Source: Chloroflexota bacterium
Lineage (GTDB): Bacteria > Chloroflexota > Limnocylindria > P2-11E
Direction of reading: 5' to 3'
Assembly (NCBI GenBank): GCA_027310565.1
Contig: DAIDAP010000004.1
Location: 1-64,000, forward strand
DNA length: 64,000 bases
Both the position numbers and the translations under genes were made by a program. Under the pieces are notes generated by a model. It searched no databases, was not told the origin of the DNA, and worked only from the letters and a program-made list of their open reading frames with translations. Below, in pieces: positions 36,352 through 45,006 of this stretch. Each line of letters begins with the position of its first letter. The first letter of the stretch is position 1.

Positions 36352-37248
36352 CTACTCGAGGAAGCGCGCCTCGATGACACGGGTCCGGTCGAAGCCATCG
36401 AGCTTCAGCGCGTCCGCGGTCACCTGCAGCGCCGCGTCGAGCGGGATGAGCCCGATGAGCTCGCCACGGATGACCCGCACGCCCGCGGCGCTCGCGCGCG
36501 ACGCGACCTCGTGCCACACCGTCGCGAGCGACGTGCGCTGGAAGTCGAGCACGTTCATCGACACCTGCACGCGCGGCGGATCGGTGAGCTCGAACCCGAG
36601 CGCCTGGATCGCCGGCAGGCCGCCCGAGGACTCGCGGATGTCCTTCGCGATGCGCTTCGCGAGCGCGAGGTCGGTGCTGTCCAGCTCGATGTTGAAGGCG
36701 ATGAGGAAGGGACGCGCGCCGACGACCATCCCGCCGGAGCGCTCGTTGAACGTCGCCGGGCCGGCGTCGGGGACATGCGTCGTGGCGAGGACCGCGGCGA
36801 GCCCCTCGTACTGCGTCTTGTTGCGGATGTCGCCGAGCTTGACACGCTCCGGCCGCGTCGCGGCCGCGGCGTAGAAGTAGACCGGGACGCCGTGCTTCTC
36901 CCCCGCCTCGCGGCCGAAGCGCTTCGCGAGCGCGACGCAGTCGGCCATGGTCACGCCGCTCACCGGCACGAACGGCACCACGTCGACCGCGCCGAGGCGC
37001 GGATGAGCGCCGGCGTGTTCGCGCATGTCGATCTCGGCGAAGGCGGCGTCGCAGAGCGCGTGCGCCGCGGCCAGCACGTCCTCCGGAGCGCCCGCGAAAG
37101 TGAAGACGCTGCGGTTGTGGTCGGCGTCGCTGGTCTGGTCCAGGAGCCGGACGCCGGGCACCGCGGCGACCGCCGCCGCGACCTTGGAGATGACCTCGGC
37201 ACGGCGGCCCTCGCTGACGTTGGGCACGCACTCCACCAGAGCGGGCAC
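36352..37248 (-). CDS. ftcD: Glutamate formiminotransferase
   Basis: 298 residues, the monofunctional formiminotransferase without the cyclodeaminase domain. MPALVECVPNVSEGRR, DADHNRSVFTFAG, HAGAHPRLGAVDVVPFVPV (catalytic His) and FLIAFNIELDS are diagnostic. It moves the formimino group from formiminoglutamate to tetrahydrofolate, the step after HutI. GTG start with TAGGCT (37256-37261) 7 nt upstream, so leaderless; hutI follows in the same unit. Confidence 0.94.
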   Translation of the reverse strand: MPALVECVPNVSEGRRAEVISKVAAAVAAVPGVRLLDQTSDADHNRSVFTFAGAPEDVLAAAHALCDAAFAEIDMREHAGAHPRLGAVDVVPFVPVSGVTMADCVALAKRFGREAGEKHGVPVYFYAAAATRPERVKLGDIRNKTQYEGLAAVLATTHVPDAGPATFNERSGGMVVGARPFLIAFNIELDSTDLALAKRIAKDIRESSGGLPAIQALGFELTDPPRVQVSMNVLDFQRTSLATVWHEVASRASAAGVRVIRGELIGLIPLDAALQVTADALKLDGFDRTRVIEARFLE

Positions 37249-37314
37249 GCCCGGAAGCCTAACGGGGGATTGGTCCACCCGCGCGGCGGGCCCACAATCC
37301 GACGCACGGAAGGG

Positions 37315-38304
37315 ATGAGCTTCGCGCTCCTGCGGGTCAACCCCTCGTCGGTCGTGCTCCTCGACGACGACGGCCGTGTCCGCTCGCTCAACCGCAACGC
37401 CGAGCGGCTGCTCTCGACGACCGAGGCGGACGCCGTCGGCAGGCCGTACACGGAGGTGTTCGGGCCGTCGCTGTCGTCGCGCGTGTTCGCTCTCGTCATG
37501 AAGAGCGCGACGAGCGACGTCCACACCGTCGAGGCGACGCTCCCGGGCGGCCGGCGCGCGAGGCTGCGCGCGAGCGCCGGGCCGCTGCGCGACCGCGCCG
37601 GGAACGTGAACGGCGTCGTGTTCGTCGCCGACGAGGACACCTCGTCGCCGAAGCTCGAGGAGCTCGCCGAGCAGCGGGCGCGCCTGCATGGCGCGCTGCG
37701 CCGCTACCTCGGCGACAACGTCGCGGAGATGGTCGCGGCACGGCCGTCCTTCATCGACGTCGGCGGCCGCACGCAGACCGTGAGCGTCCTGCACGCGGAC
37801 GTGCGCGGCTACACGACGATGGCCGAGGAGACGCCACCCGATCGCGTCGTCTCGCTGCTGCTCCGTTACCACGGCGCGGCCGCGAAGGCCATCCGCGCGA
37901 GCGGCGGCACGATCGACCGCTTCGCCGGCGACGCGATCCTCGCGCTCTGGAACGCGCCGGCGCCGCAGCCGGATCACGTCCGCCTCGCGCTGCGCGGCGC
38001 GCTCGCCATGCGCGACGCGGCGCGCGGCACGGGCGACGAGCTGGGCTATGGGGTGGGCGTCCACACCGGCGAGGCCATGGTGGGGAACCTCGGGAGCGAC
38101 GAGTACCAGAACTTCACCGCGATCGGCGACACCGTGAACGTCGCGGCGCGTCTGCAGAGCCGGGCCCAGGCCGGCGAGGTCATCTGCTCGGCCGCCGCGC
38201 TCGCCGCGGCGGGCGAGGGCGTGCGGGTGACGCCGCTCGGCGCGCTGGAGCTGAAGGGCCGGCGGACGCCGGTGGAGGCATACCGGGTGGACTCGCTCGC
38301 ATGA
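37315..38304 (+). CDS. PAS-domain class III adenylate/guanylate cyclase
   Basis: 329 residues. Residues 1-105 are a PAS domain (VVLLDDDGRVRSLNRNAERL), 115-150 a short coiled linker, 150-325 a class III nucleotidyl cyclase domain. Both metal Asp residues are present (D162 in HADVRGYT, D206 in DRFAGDAI), as is the transition-state pair in GDTVNVAARLQ (Asn and Arg). It therefore looks catalytically competent; whether it makes cAMP or cGMP cannot be read with certainty. Cytosolic. AAGGG precedes the ATG. The next gene, a protein kinase, overlaps by 4 bp, and a cyclic-nucleotide-binding protein lies 1.9 kb on. Confidence 0.9.
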   Translation: MSFALLRVNPSSVVLLDDDGRVRSLNRNAERLLSTTEADAVGRPYTEVFGPSLSSRVFALVMKSATSDVHTVEATLPGGRRARLRASAGPLRDRAGNVNGVVFVADEDTSSPKLEELAEQRARLHGALRRYLGDNVAEMVAARPSFIDVGGRTQTVSVLHADVRGYTTMAEETPPDRVVSLLLRYHGAAAKAIRASGGTIDRFAGDAILALWNAPAPQPDHVRLALRGALAMRDAARGTGDELGYGVGVHTGEAMVGNLGSDEYQNFTAIGDTVNVAARLQSRAQAGEVICSAAALAAAGEGVRVTPLGALELKGRRTPVEAYRVDSLA

Positions 38305-39941
38305 CGCTGGCGCCGGGCGATCGCCTCGGCTCGTACGAGATCGTCGAGAGGGCCGGCGCGGGCGGGATGGGCGCCGTGTACAAGGCCTACCAGGCGGCGC
38401 TCGGCCGGTACGTGGCGATCAAGATCCTGCCGCCGCAGACCGCCGGCGACCCCACGTTCACCGAGCGGTTCGCGGCCGAGGCGAAGGCGATCGGCAAGCT
38501 GCGGCATCCGAACATCGTCACCGCGTTCGACTTCGCCCAGCAGGGCGACATGGCGTACCTCGTGTCGGACTTCATCGACGGCGGGACGCTGGCCGAGCAG
38601 ATCGGAGCACCCCTTCCGCTCGATTACGCCATCGGCGTCCTCACGCCCGTCGCCTCGGCCCTCGACTACGCGCACGCACGCGGCGTCGTGCACCGCGACG
38701 TGAAGCCGCAGAACGTCCTCATGACGCACGACGGCGCGCCGGTGCTCACGGACTTCGGCCTCGCGAAGATCGTCGGACCGGGCTCGGGCGTGACGCAGGC
38801 CGGCACGCTCATGGGGACGGCCGAGTACATGGCGCCGGAGTGCGCGAGCGGCGCGGAGGCCGCGGGACCGGCCGCCGATCAGTACGCGCTCGCGCTCATC
38901 GCGTACGAGATGCTCGTCGGCCGGCACCCGTTCCCCGCGGACAACCCGCTCTCGGCGCTCATGGCGCACGTGAACAAGCCCGTGCCCATCCCGAGCGAGC
39001 TCGGCGTCACGCTGCCGCCCGGTGTCGAGGCGGCGCTGCTCCGCGGCCTGGCGAAGCGGCCCGAGCAGCGCTTCGCGCGCTGCGGCGATCTCGCGCGCGC
39101 GCTCGCGGGCTCGATCGCTCCGGTCATGGCTCCGCCGACGGCGCCGGCGCAGCCGGCCGGCACCGCGAGCGGGCCGGCCGCGCCGCCGCCGGCGACCGCC
39201 ATGGCGTCGCCCTCCGCGCTCGTCCGCCCGCCGGACTCGACGCCGCCGGTGAGCCGGCCGGCCGCCGCGGCGACCGCGCCGCCGCCGCGACCGCTCCCCG
39301 CGGCGCCGCCGTGGTGGCGGCGCAAGCGCGTGCTCCTCCTCCCGGCGCTGCTCGTCGTGCTCCTGGTCGTCGGCTCGCTGCGCGAGCGCGGCCTCGTCGC
39401 CGCGATCGCCGGACGCGGGACGGCGGCGCCGACGCCGACCGCGGTGAACCCGGGCGGCGCCCCGAGCGAGCGCCGCACCCCGGCGCCCTCGACCCGCGCG
39501 CCGACGGCCGCCCCCACCGCGACGCGAGCCGCGACGGCGCCGCCCACCGGAACGCCGCTGCCCATCCCCACAACGACGCCGCTCGCGATGCCGGCGGCGG
39601 ACCAGGGCAACACCCCGGCGACGGCGACCGTGATCCAGCCCGGCACGGTCTACTCGGGCACCATCGCGCCGCCGACCGACGTCGACTGGTACCGGTTCGC
39701 GGTGAGCGGCGCGCAGCGGATCACCGTCGAGCTCAGGGCCGACACGCCGGGCCTCGCCGTCGCGCTGTTCGCGGCGAGCACGGGCACCACCGGCGGCGGG
39801 ACGCTCCTCGCCGAGGAGACCGACACGGGCGGCGGCGCGCGCATCGCGTACGACGCGCCCGGGCCCGGAACCTACGCGCTGCGGATCCGCGCCGCGCGCG
39901 AGATCACGAGCGACTACCGGTTCACGGTGCTGGTGCGATAG
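38301..39941 (+). CDS. PknB-type Ser/Thr protein kinase with extracellular PPC-like domain
   Basis: 546 residues. Kinase domain 1-270: GAGGMGAVYKA, Lys41 in VAIKI, HRDVKPQNVL, DFGLAKI and TAEYMAPE, all active-site positions intact. Residues 275-345 are Pro/Ala rich, 347-364 a single transmembrane helix, 370-430 a Thr/Pro/Ala linker, and 430-546 a beta-sandwich PPC-like domain (IAPPTDVDWYRFAVSG). That gives a cytosolic kinase with an external sensor or adhesion domain; the linker resembles cell-wall spacer segments. The start overlaps the cyclase stop (ATGA). Confidence 0.92.
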   Translation: MTLAPGDRLGSYEIVERAGAGGMGAVYKAYQAALGRYVAIKILPPQTAGDPTFTERFAAEAKAIGKLRHPNIVTAFDFAQQGDMAYLVSDFIDGGTLAEQIGAPLPLDYAIGVLTPVASALDYAHARGVVHRDVKPQNVLMTHDGAPVLTDFGLAKIVGPGSGVTQAGTLMGTAEYMAPECASGAEAAGPAADQYALALIAYEMLVGRHPFPADNPLSALMAHVNKPVPIPSELGVTLPPGVEAALLRGLAKRPEQRFARCGDLARALAGSIAPVMAPPTAPAQPAGTASGPAAPPPATAMASPSALVRPPDSTPPVSRPAAAATAPPPRPLPAAPPWWRRKRVLLLPALLVVLLVVGSLRERGLVAAIAGRGTAAPTPTAVNPGGAPSERRTPAPSTRAPTAAPTATRAATAPPTGTPLPIPTTTPLAMPAADQGNTPATATVIQPGTVYSGTIAPPTDVDWYRFAVSGAQRITVELRADTPGLAVALFAASTGTTGGGTLLAEETDTGGGARIAYDAPGPGTYALRIRAAREITSDYRFTVLVR

Positions 39942-40176
39942 GTCGACAACGCGAAGACCGACGCCGCGTGCTGCGTCCCCAAGTCCGCTCGCGCGCAGCC
40001 GTTGCGCCTCGGCTTGGCACGCGGGTTAGGTGCGCTCGTCACCGGTCAGCACTCCCACCGGAAGGGACGGCGTCGCGAACGCGAGGTCGTCAGGGATCTC
40101 GGCCCTGGAGCGCGGCGACAAGTCGCCGGAGGTGGGCTGGACGGTTTGAGGTCCCGAGCGTCAGCGAGGGACTGCG
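39942..40176. other. Non-coding stretch between convergent genes
   Basis: 235 bp between the kinase and cNMP-binding genes. I find no clear gene, tRNA or strong terminator. A weak GTCCC/GGGAC hairpin lies at about 40152-40173. On the minus strand a stop-bounded frame reading through to about 40030 encodes a peptide with ordinary composition (ending VLTGDERT), which could be a decayed coding remnant. Confidence 0.4.
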
Positions 40177-40620
40177 CTAGTGCCGCGCGGCGTGCTTCGG
40201 GAGCATCCCCTCGGCCGCGCGGATGCGGCGCGAGAGGACCGGCAGGAGCGCGAGCGCGATCTGCGGATGGCTCTCGAGGATGCCCTTGAAGTGCCAGCGC
40301 TGGAGCCCGAGGACGGTGGTCGGCTCGACGGCGCGCGCCGTCGCCGACCGCGGGAACTCGTCGAGGAGCGCCATCTCGCCGAGGACGTCACCCGGCCCCA
40401 GGGTCGCGAGCGTGCTCGTCTTGCCGTCGCGCTCCTGGATGATGTCCACCTTGCCCGAACGGATGATGAACGCGCCGACGCCGGTGTCGCCCTGGCGCAT
40501 GATGTCCTGCCCGGGCTGGTAATGCTGCTCGACGGCCGAGTTCGCGATCGCCTGGAGGGCGCGCTCGTCGAGGTCCTCGAGCCAGGAGACCTTCTTCAGG
40601 AACTGGGTGTCGGCGGCCAC
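40177..40620 (-). CDS. Cyclic-nucleotide-binding-domain protein without DNA-binding domain
   Basis: 147 residues consisting of one cNMP-binding beta-roll: DIMRQGDTGVGAFIIRSGKVDII, then LATLGPGDVLGEMALLDEFPRSATARA, the phosphate-binding cassette with GEMALLD and the Arg-x-Ala pattern. There is no helix-turn-helix, so it is not a Crp activator; such single-domain proteins act through partner proteins. GTG at 40620 with TACCAT 8 nt upstream, leaderless. Close to the cyclase and kinase genes, hence a plausible effector of the same second messenger. Confidence 0.88.
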   Translation of the reverse strand: MAADTQFLKKVSWLEDLDERALQAIANSAVEQHYQPGQDIMRQGDTGVGAFIIRSGKVDIIQERDGKTSTLATLGPGDVLGEMALLDEFPRSATARAVEPTTVLGLQRWHFKGILESHPQIALALLPVLSRRIRAAEGMLPKHAARH

Positions 40621-40651
40621 GGTGCGCGATGGTAGCCGATACTTGGACAGC

Positions 40652-41500
40652 GTGCCGTTCCGCATCGAGGCCGCGCACGACATCGCGGGGTGCGCGGCCA
40701 CCGTCCCCATCCAGGAGGAGGTCTGGAGCGGCGACGTCGTCGTCCCGCCCCAGCTCATGCTCGCCGTCGCCCACAACGGCGGGTTCGTCGCGCTCGGGTT
40801 CGCCGAGGGCGACGAGCGCGCCGCCGGGTTCGTCTTCGGCTTCCTCGGCATCCGCGACTACCACTTCCGGCACCACTCGCACATGCTCGCCGTGCGCGCG
40901 CCCTACCGCGGCAGCGGCCTGGCGATCGCGCTGAAGGAGGCGCAGCGCGACCACTGTCTCGACCAGGGCATCGAGATCGTCGGATGGACGATGGATCCGC
41001 TGGAGGCGCGCAACGCGGCGTTCAACTTCGCCAAGCTCGGCGCGTACGCGCGCGAGTATCACCGCGACTTCTACGGCGCGATGCCCGACAAGCTGAACGC
41101 CGGCCTGCCCTCGGACCGGATCTACGTCGAGTGGCCGATCGGGCACGACCGCACGTACAAGCGGCTGCGCGGCGAGGACCGGCCGCCGTCCCTCGAGGAC
41201 GCCGAGCGCGACGGGATCGGCTACGTCCTGCGGGCGGAGGGGAACCGTCCGGGCGCGGTGGCGCCCGCGGCCGACCAGACGCACCTGCTGCTCGAGGTGC
41301 CGACGCGCTTCCAGGAGCTCAAGGCGCGGGACGCGGCGCTCGCCCTCGCCTGGCGAGCGGCGGCGCGGGAGGCGTTCGAGTCCGCCTTCTCCCACGGGTA
41401 CGCCGCGGTCGAGTTCCTGCGCTCCGCGGACGGGCGCGGCGCGTACCTCCTCGTGCCGCAGCCGCGCCGCGAGCCTGCGGTGGACACGGACGAGCGATGA
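40652..41500 (+). CDS. GNAT-family acyltransferase (COG3375-like)
   Basis: 282 residues. N-terminal GNAT domain with VPIQEEVWSGD, HMLAVRAPYRGSGLAIALKE (acyl-CoA-binding R/Q-x-x-G-x-G/A variant) and WTMDPLEARNAAFNFAKLGA, then RIYVEWPI. This subfamily is often encoded next to enolase-superfamily N-acylamino acid racemases, exactly as here, and in that context transfers succinyl or acetyl groups to amino acids. GTG at 40652 is chosen; the gene stop overlaps the next start (ATGA). Confidence 0.85.
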   Translation: MPFRIEAAHDIAGCAATVPIQEEVWSGDVVVPPQLMLAVAHNGGFVALGFAEGDERAAGFVFGFLGIRDYHFRHHSHMLAVRAPYRGSGLAIALKEAQRDHCLDQGIEIVGWTMDPLEARNAAFNFAKLGAYAREYHRDFYGAMPDKLNAGLPSDRIYVEWPIGHDRTYKRLRGEDRPPSLEDAERDGIGYVLRAEGNRPGAVAPAADQTHLLLEVPTRFQELKARDAALALAWRAAAREAFESAFSHGYAAVEFLRSADGRGAYLLVPQPRREPAVDTDER

Positions 41501-42606
41501 GGATCGAGCGGGTCGAGCTCTTCACCGTCCGGCTGCCGCTGCGCTCGCCGTACGAGACGAGCGGGTCGCGCGAGACGCACCAGACGCGCGTCATCGCACG
41601 GGTCGAGTCGGAGGGCGCCGTCGGCTGGGGCGAGAGCGTCGCACCGGAGACGCCGTGGTATTCGGGCGAGACGCCGGACACGATCTGGTGGCTCCTCGAC
41701 GCGCACGCCATCCCGCGCCTGCTCGCGACCGACCTCGCCGCGCCGGAGGATGTCGGCCGGACGCTCGACTGGATCAGGGAGCACCGCATGGCCAAGGCGA
41801 CGATCGAGATGGCCGTCTGGGACCTCTTCGCGAAGCGGCAGGGCGTCCCGCTCGCGGTGCTCCTCGGCGGGACGCGCGATCGCATCCCCTGCGGCGTCGC
41901 CATCGGCATCCAGCCGTCCGTCGAGCGGCTCCTCGAGCGCATCGCGCGCGAGCTCGAGGGCGGCTACCGGCGGGTGAAGGTGAAGATCAGGCCCGGCTGG
42001 GACGGGCATGTCGCCGAGGCGGTACGCAACCGCTTCCCCGACCTGCCGTTCCAGCTCGACGCGAACTCCGCGTACACGCTCGCCGACGTCGCGCTCTTCA
42101 AGCGCATCGACGCGTACACCCCGCTCCTCGTCGAGCAGCCGCTCGCCGAGGACGACATCGTGGACCACGCGACGCTCCAGAAGCAGATCCTCACGCCGGT
42201 GTGCCTCGACGAGTCGATCCGCTCCGCCGAGGACGCGCGCAAGGCCATCGAGATCGGCGCGACGCGGGTCATCAACATCAAGGCCGGCCGCGTCGGCGGG
42301 CTCGCGGAGTCGAAGCGGATCCACGACGTCTGCGAGGAGCGCGGCGTACCGGTGTGGTGCGGCGGCATGCTCGAGATGGGCATCGGCCGCGCCGCGAACG
42401 TGCACCTCGCGTCGCTGCCGAACTTCCGCCTGCCCGGCGACGTCTCCGCGTCGGCGCGCTACTTCGAGACCGAGATCATCGGCGAGCCGTTCACGGTGGA
42501 GAGGGACGGGACGATGAAGGTGCCGACCGGACCCGGGATCGGCGTCACCGTGCTCGAGGACGTCGTCCGGAAGCTCTCGACGCGGACGAAGGAGTACCGC
42601 GCCTAG
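41497..42606 (+). CDS. N-acylamino acid racemase / o-succinylbenzoate synthase family enzyme
   Basis: 369 residues of the enolase superfamily, muconate lactonising subgroup. The catalytic KxK (Lys161, Lys163), metal ligands Asp188, Glu213, Asp238 and the opposite base Lys262 (IKAGRVGG) are all present. Members of this family are either OSBS (menaquinone synthesis, MenC), N-succinylamino acid racemases, or both. Because no men genes are nearby while a GNAT acyltransferase is coupled upstream, the racemase role (D- to L-amino acid conversion via N-acylation) is favoured; a deacylase is not seen in the window. Confidence 0.9.
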   Translation: MRIERVELFTVRLPLRSPYETSGSRETHQTRVIARVESEGAVGWGESVAPETPWYSGETPDTIWWLLDAHAIPRLLATDLAAPEDVGRTLDWIREHRMAKATIEMAVWDLFAKRQGVPLAVLLGGTRDRIPCGVAIGIQPSVERLLERIARELEGGYRRVKVKIRPGWDGHVAEAVRNRFPDLPFQLDANSAYTLADVALFKRIDAYTPLLVEQPLAEDDIVDHATLQKQILTPVCLDESIRSAEDARKAIEIGATRVINIKAGRVGGLAESKRIHDVCEERGVPVWCGGMLEMGIGRAANVHLASLPNFRLPGDVSASARYFETEIIGEPFTVERDGTMKVPTGPGIGVTVLEDVVRKLSTRTKEYRA

Positions 42607-42627
42607 CACGACCTTCGCGGGCGGCGA

Positions 42628-43095
42628 TCAGGCCTTCGCGGGCGCGGCGGCCTGCACCGGCCACACGACGATCTCGTCCACGACCGTGCCGAACGCGTCG
42701 AGGAGCCGCGCGTAGTCGCCGCGGGTCCAGAGGAGCTTCGCGGCGAGGACCGGGCCGGCCATGTAGACGTGCTTGCGGCCGGGCGCGAGGTCGTCCGGGA
42801 GCGGATGCGTCGCGGCGCGCACGCGCGAGCCGGAGTGGATGCGGTAGATCTCGCCCTCACGGACGAAGGACGGCGAGCCGAACGTGTAGACCCACTCCCA
42901 CTCCACCGGCCTCGCGACCTCCTCGCGCCAGAGCGGCCGCATGTGCTGCAGCCGCCAGTTCGCCAGGTCGCTGGAGATGTTCACGGCGATCTCGATCCAC
43001 TCGGCGTTCGCGGCCTCGAGCGGCGTGCCCGCGGGAGCGGTGTGCACGTTCAGGATGCGGGCCTTGGTGGCCTCGACGGGACGGAAATCGGCCAT
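42628..43095 (-). CDS. Protein of unknown function
   Basis: 155 residues, no signal peptide or membrane segment. Trp-rich middle (WIEIAVNISSDLANWRLQHM; REEVARPVEWEWVYTFG) and a C-terminal segment ending in a Pro/Ala tail. The early part faintly resembles lamin-tail-like sheets, but I cannot assign a family. ATG at 43095 with TATTCT (43103-43108) 7 nt upstream, a textbook leaderless arrangement. Convergent with the racemase gene, divergent from aquaporin. Confidence 0.7.
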   Translation of the reverse strand: MADFRPVEATKARILNVHTAPAGTPLEAANAEWIEIAVNISSDLANWRLQHMRPLWREEVARPVEWEWVYTFGSPSFVREGEIYRIHSGSRVRAATHPLPDDLAPGRKHVYMAGPVLAAKLLWTRGDYARLLDAFGTVVDEIVVWPVQAAAPAKA

Positions 43096-43132
43096 GGGCG
43101 CGAGAATACCGGACCAGGATGGGGGGAGGTCC

Positions 43133-43825
43133 ATGAACGAACACGGGCGGGCGCTCCTGGCCGAAGCGGTCGGCACGTACTGGTTCTTCTTCGTCGGTGC
43201 GGGAGCGATCATCGCGGACGCGTACGGCGGCGGCGCCGGCCTCCTCGGGATCGCCCTGGCGCACGGCGTCACGCTGGCCGTCGCGGTGTCGGCCTTCGGC
43301 GCGCTCTCGGGGGGTCACTTCAATCCCGCGGTGAGCCTGGGCCTGGCGATCACGGGCCACTTCCCGTGGACGCGCGTGCCGACCTATTGGGTCGCGCAGC
43401 TCGCCGGCGGCGTCGCCGCCGGCTTCACGCTGCGCTACGTGTTCGACTTCGCGCTCACCGCGATCGACAAGACGAACCTCGGCACGCCGTCGCTCGCGCA
43501 GGGCATCAGCCCGGCCGCCGCGATCGTCGTCGAGGCGGTCCTCACGGTGTTCCTCGTCTGGGCGGTGTACGGCACGGCGGTCTCGCGGCTCGCGCCGCGC
43601 ATCGCCGGGTTCGGCATCGGCCTCACCGTCGCGATGGACATCCTCGTGGGCGGTCCGCTCACCGGCGCCGCGATGAACCCGGCGCGCTGGTTCGCGACGG
43701 CGGTGCCGGCGGGGTTCTTCGACAACTGGTGGGTCTACTGGGTCGGGCCGCTCCTCGGTGCGGCGATCGCGGCGCTCGTCATCCGCTACGGCTTCGCGCC
43801 GGCGGAGGAGCGGGCGACTACGTAA
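43133..43825 (+). CDS. Aquaporin (MIP family)
   Basis: 230 residues, six membrane segments and two half-helices with NPA motifs: GGHFNPAVS (Asn64-Ala66) and GAAMNPARW with the selectivity-filter Arg. The short, compact form suggests a water-type channel rather than a glycerol facilitator, since the Asp typical of GlpF after the second NPA (NPARD) is Trp here. GGGGGGAGG precedes the ATG. Twelve bases downstream begins an oxidase gene on the same strand. Confidence 0.94.
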   Translation: MNEHGRALLAEAVGTYWFFFVGAGAIIADAYGGGAGLLGIALAHGVTLAVAVSAFGALSGGHFNPAVSLGLAITGHFPWTRVPTYWVAQLAGGVAAGFTLRYVFDFALTAIDKTNLGTPSLAQGISPAAAIVVEAVLTVFLVWAVYGTAVSRLAPRIAGFGIGLTVAMDILVGGPLTGAAMNPARWFATAVPAGFFDNWWVYWVGPLLGAAIAALVIRYGFAPAEERATT

Positions 43826-43836
43826 AGACTCGCCAG

Positions 43837-44946
43837 GTGAGCCTGTGGCTGGACGGTGAGCGGCGTGCGTATCCACCCCTCGACGCCGATGTGACCGCGG
43901 ACGTCGCGATCGTCGGCGGAGGCATCGCGGGGATCGCCACCGCCTACTTCCTCGCGCGCGCCGGCGCGCGCGCCGTCGTGCTCGAGGCACGAGGGGTCGC
44001 CGAGGCCGCGAGCGGGCGGAACGCGGGTTTCCTCCTCGCCGGGGTCGCCGAGAACTTCGTCGCCGCGTCGCGCCGCTACGGCGCGGAGCGCGCAATGCGC
44101 GTCTGGCGGCTCACCAGGCGCAGCCAGACGCTGGTGCGCTCGCTCGTCGCCGAGCACGGCATCGCGTGCGACCTGCGCTGGAACGGATCGGATCAGATCG
44201 CCGGCGACGACGAGGAGTGGCGGGAGGTCTCCGAGAGCGCGCGGCTCCTCGCCGCGCGGGGAGCGGCGGTCGCGCTCGACGCCGGGCGCCGCGCCGCGAC
44301 GTACGCCGACGACGGCGAGCTCCATCCGGTGCGCTGGGTGCGCGGGCTCGCGCGCGCCGCGGTGGCCGCGGGCGCCCGGGTGCACGAGGGGACGGCGGTG
44401 ACGAGCCTCGAGCGCGACGGCCTGGCCACGGAGCGCGGCCGCGTGCGCTCCGGAGCGGTCGTGCTCTGCACCAACGCGTACACCGCGCGCCTCGCGGCGA
44501 CGCGGGTGCGGGCGGTGCGCGGACAGGTGCTCGCGACCGCGCCCACCGGCCCGGTCTTCGCCCGCCCCGCCTACGCGCGCCGCGGCTACGAGTACTGGCG
44601 GCAGACCGTCGACGGGCGCGTGGTCGTGGGGGGCTGGCGCGACACCGCGGCCGACGAGGAGGTGGGCGAGGACGAGCGCACCACCGACCGCATCCAGTCG
44701 CGGCTCGACGCGTTCCTCGGCGTGCACGGCATCGACGCGCCGGTCACGCACCGCTGGGCCGGGATCATGGGCTTCTCCCACGACGCGCTCCCCTACGTCG
44801 GACAGACGGACGAGCGCCGGTTCGTGTGCTGCGGCTTCACCGGCCACGGCATGGCGCTCGGACCCGCGTCGGCCGAGCTCGCCGCGGCGCTCGTGCGCGG
44901 CGCGGCGCACGACGACGCCGACCTCTTCGATCCCGCGCGCGCGTGA
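43837..44946 (+). CDS. DadA-like FAD-dependent amino acid oxidase/dehydrogenase
   Basis: 369 residues of the DAO fold. DVAIVGGGIAGIATAYFLARAG is the FAD-binding Rossmann start; GRNAGFLLAG, VVLCTNAYT, and GFSHDALPYVG with GFTGHGMALGPASAELAA close the flavin site. It oxidises an amine or amino acid, producing imino acid; exact substrate unknown. GTG start 12 nt after the aquaporin stop, so co-transcribed. Confidence 0.88.
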   Translation: MSLWLDGERRAYPPLDADVTADVAIVGGGIAGIATAYFLARAGARAVVLEARGVAEAASGRNAGFLLAGVAENFVAASRRYGAERAMRVWRLTRRSQTLVRSLVAEHGIACDLRWNGSDQIAGDDEEWREVSESARLLAARGAAVALDAGRRAATYADDGELHPVRWVRGLARAAVAAGARVHEGTAVTSLERDGLATERGRVRSGAVVLCTNAYTARLAATRVRAVRGQVLATAPTGPVFARPAYARRGYEYWRQTVDGRVVVGGWRDTAADEEVGEDERTTDRIQSRLDAFLGVHGIDAPVTHRWAGIMGFSHDALPYVGQTDERRFVCCGFTGHGMALGPASAELAAALVRGAAHDDADLFDPARA

Positions 44947-45006
44947 TGTCCGCACAGACGCCGCGTTACCTGGGCAGAACGCGAACAGCGGGAAGGGATC
45001 TGGCGG

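Noticed and set aside
40177-40620. Crp/Fnr transcription factor
   Set aside because: The protein ends after the cNMP-binding roll; there is no helix-turn-helix.
41497-42606. Firm assignment as MenC
   Set aside because: No other menaquinone genes nearby and a coupled acyltransferase; the family cannot be split between OSBS and racemase by sequence alone.
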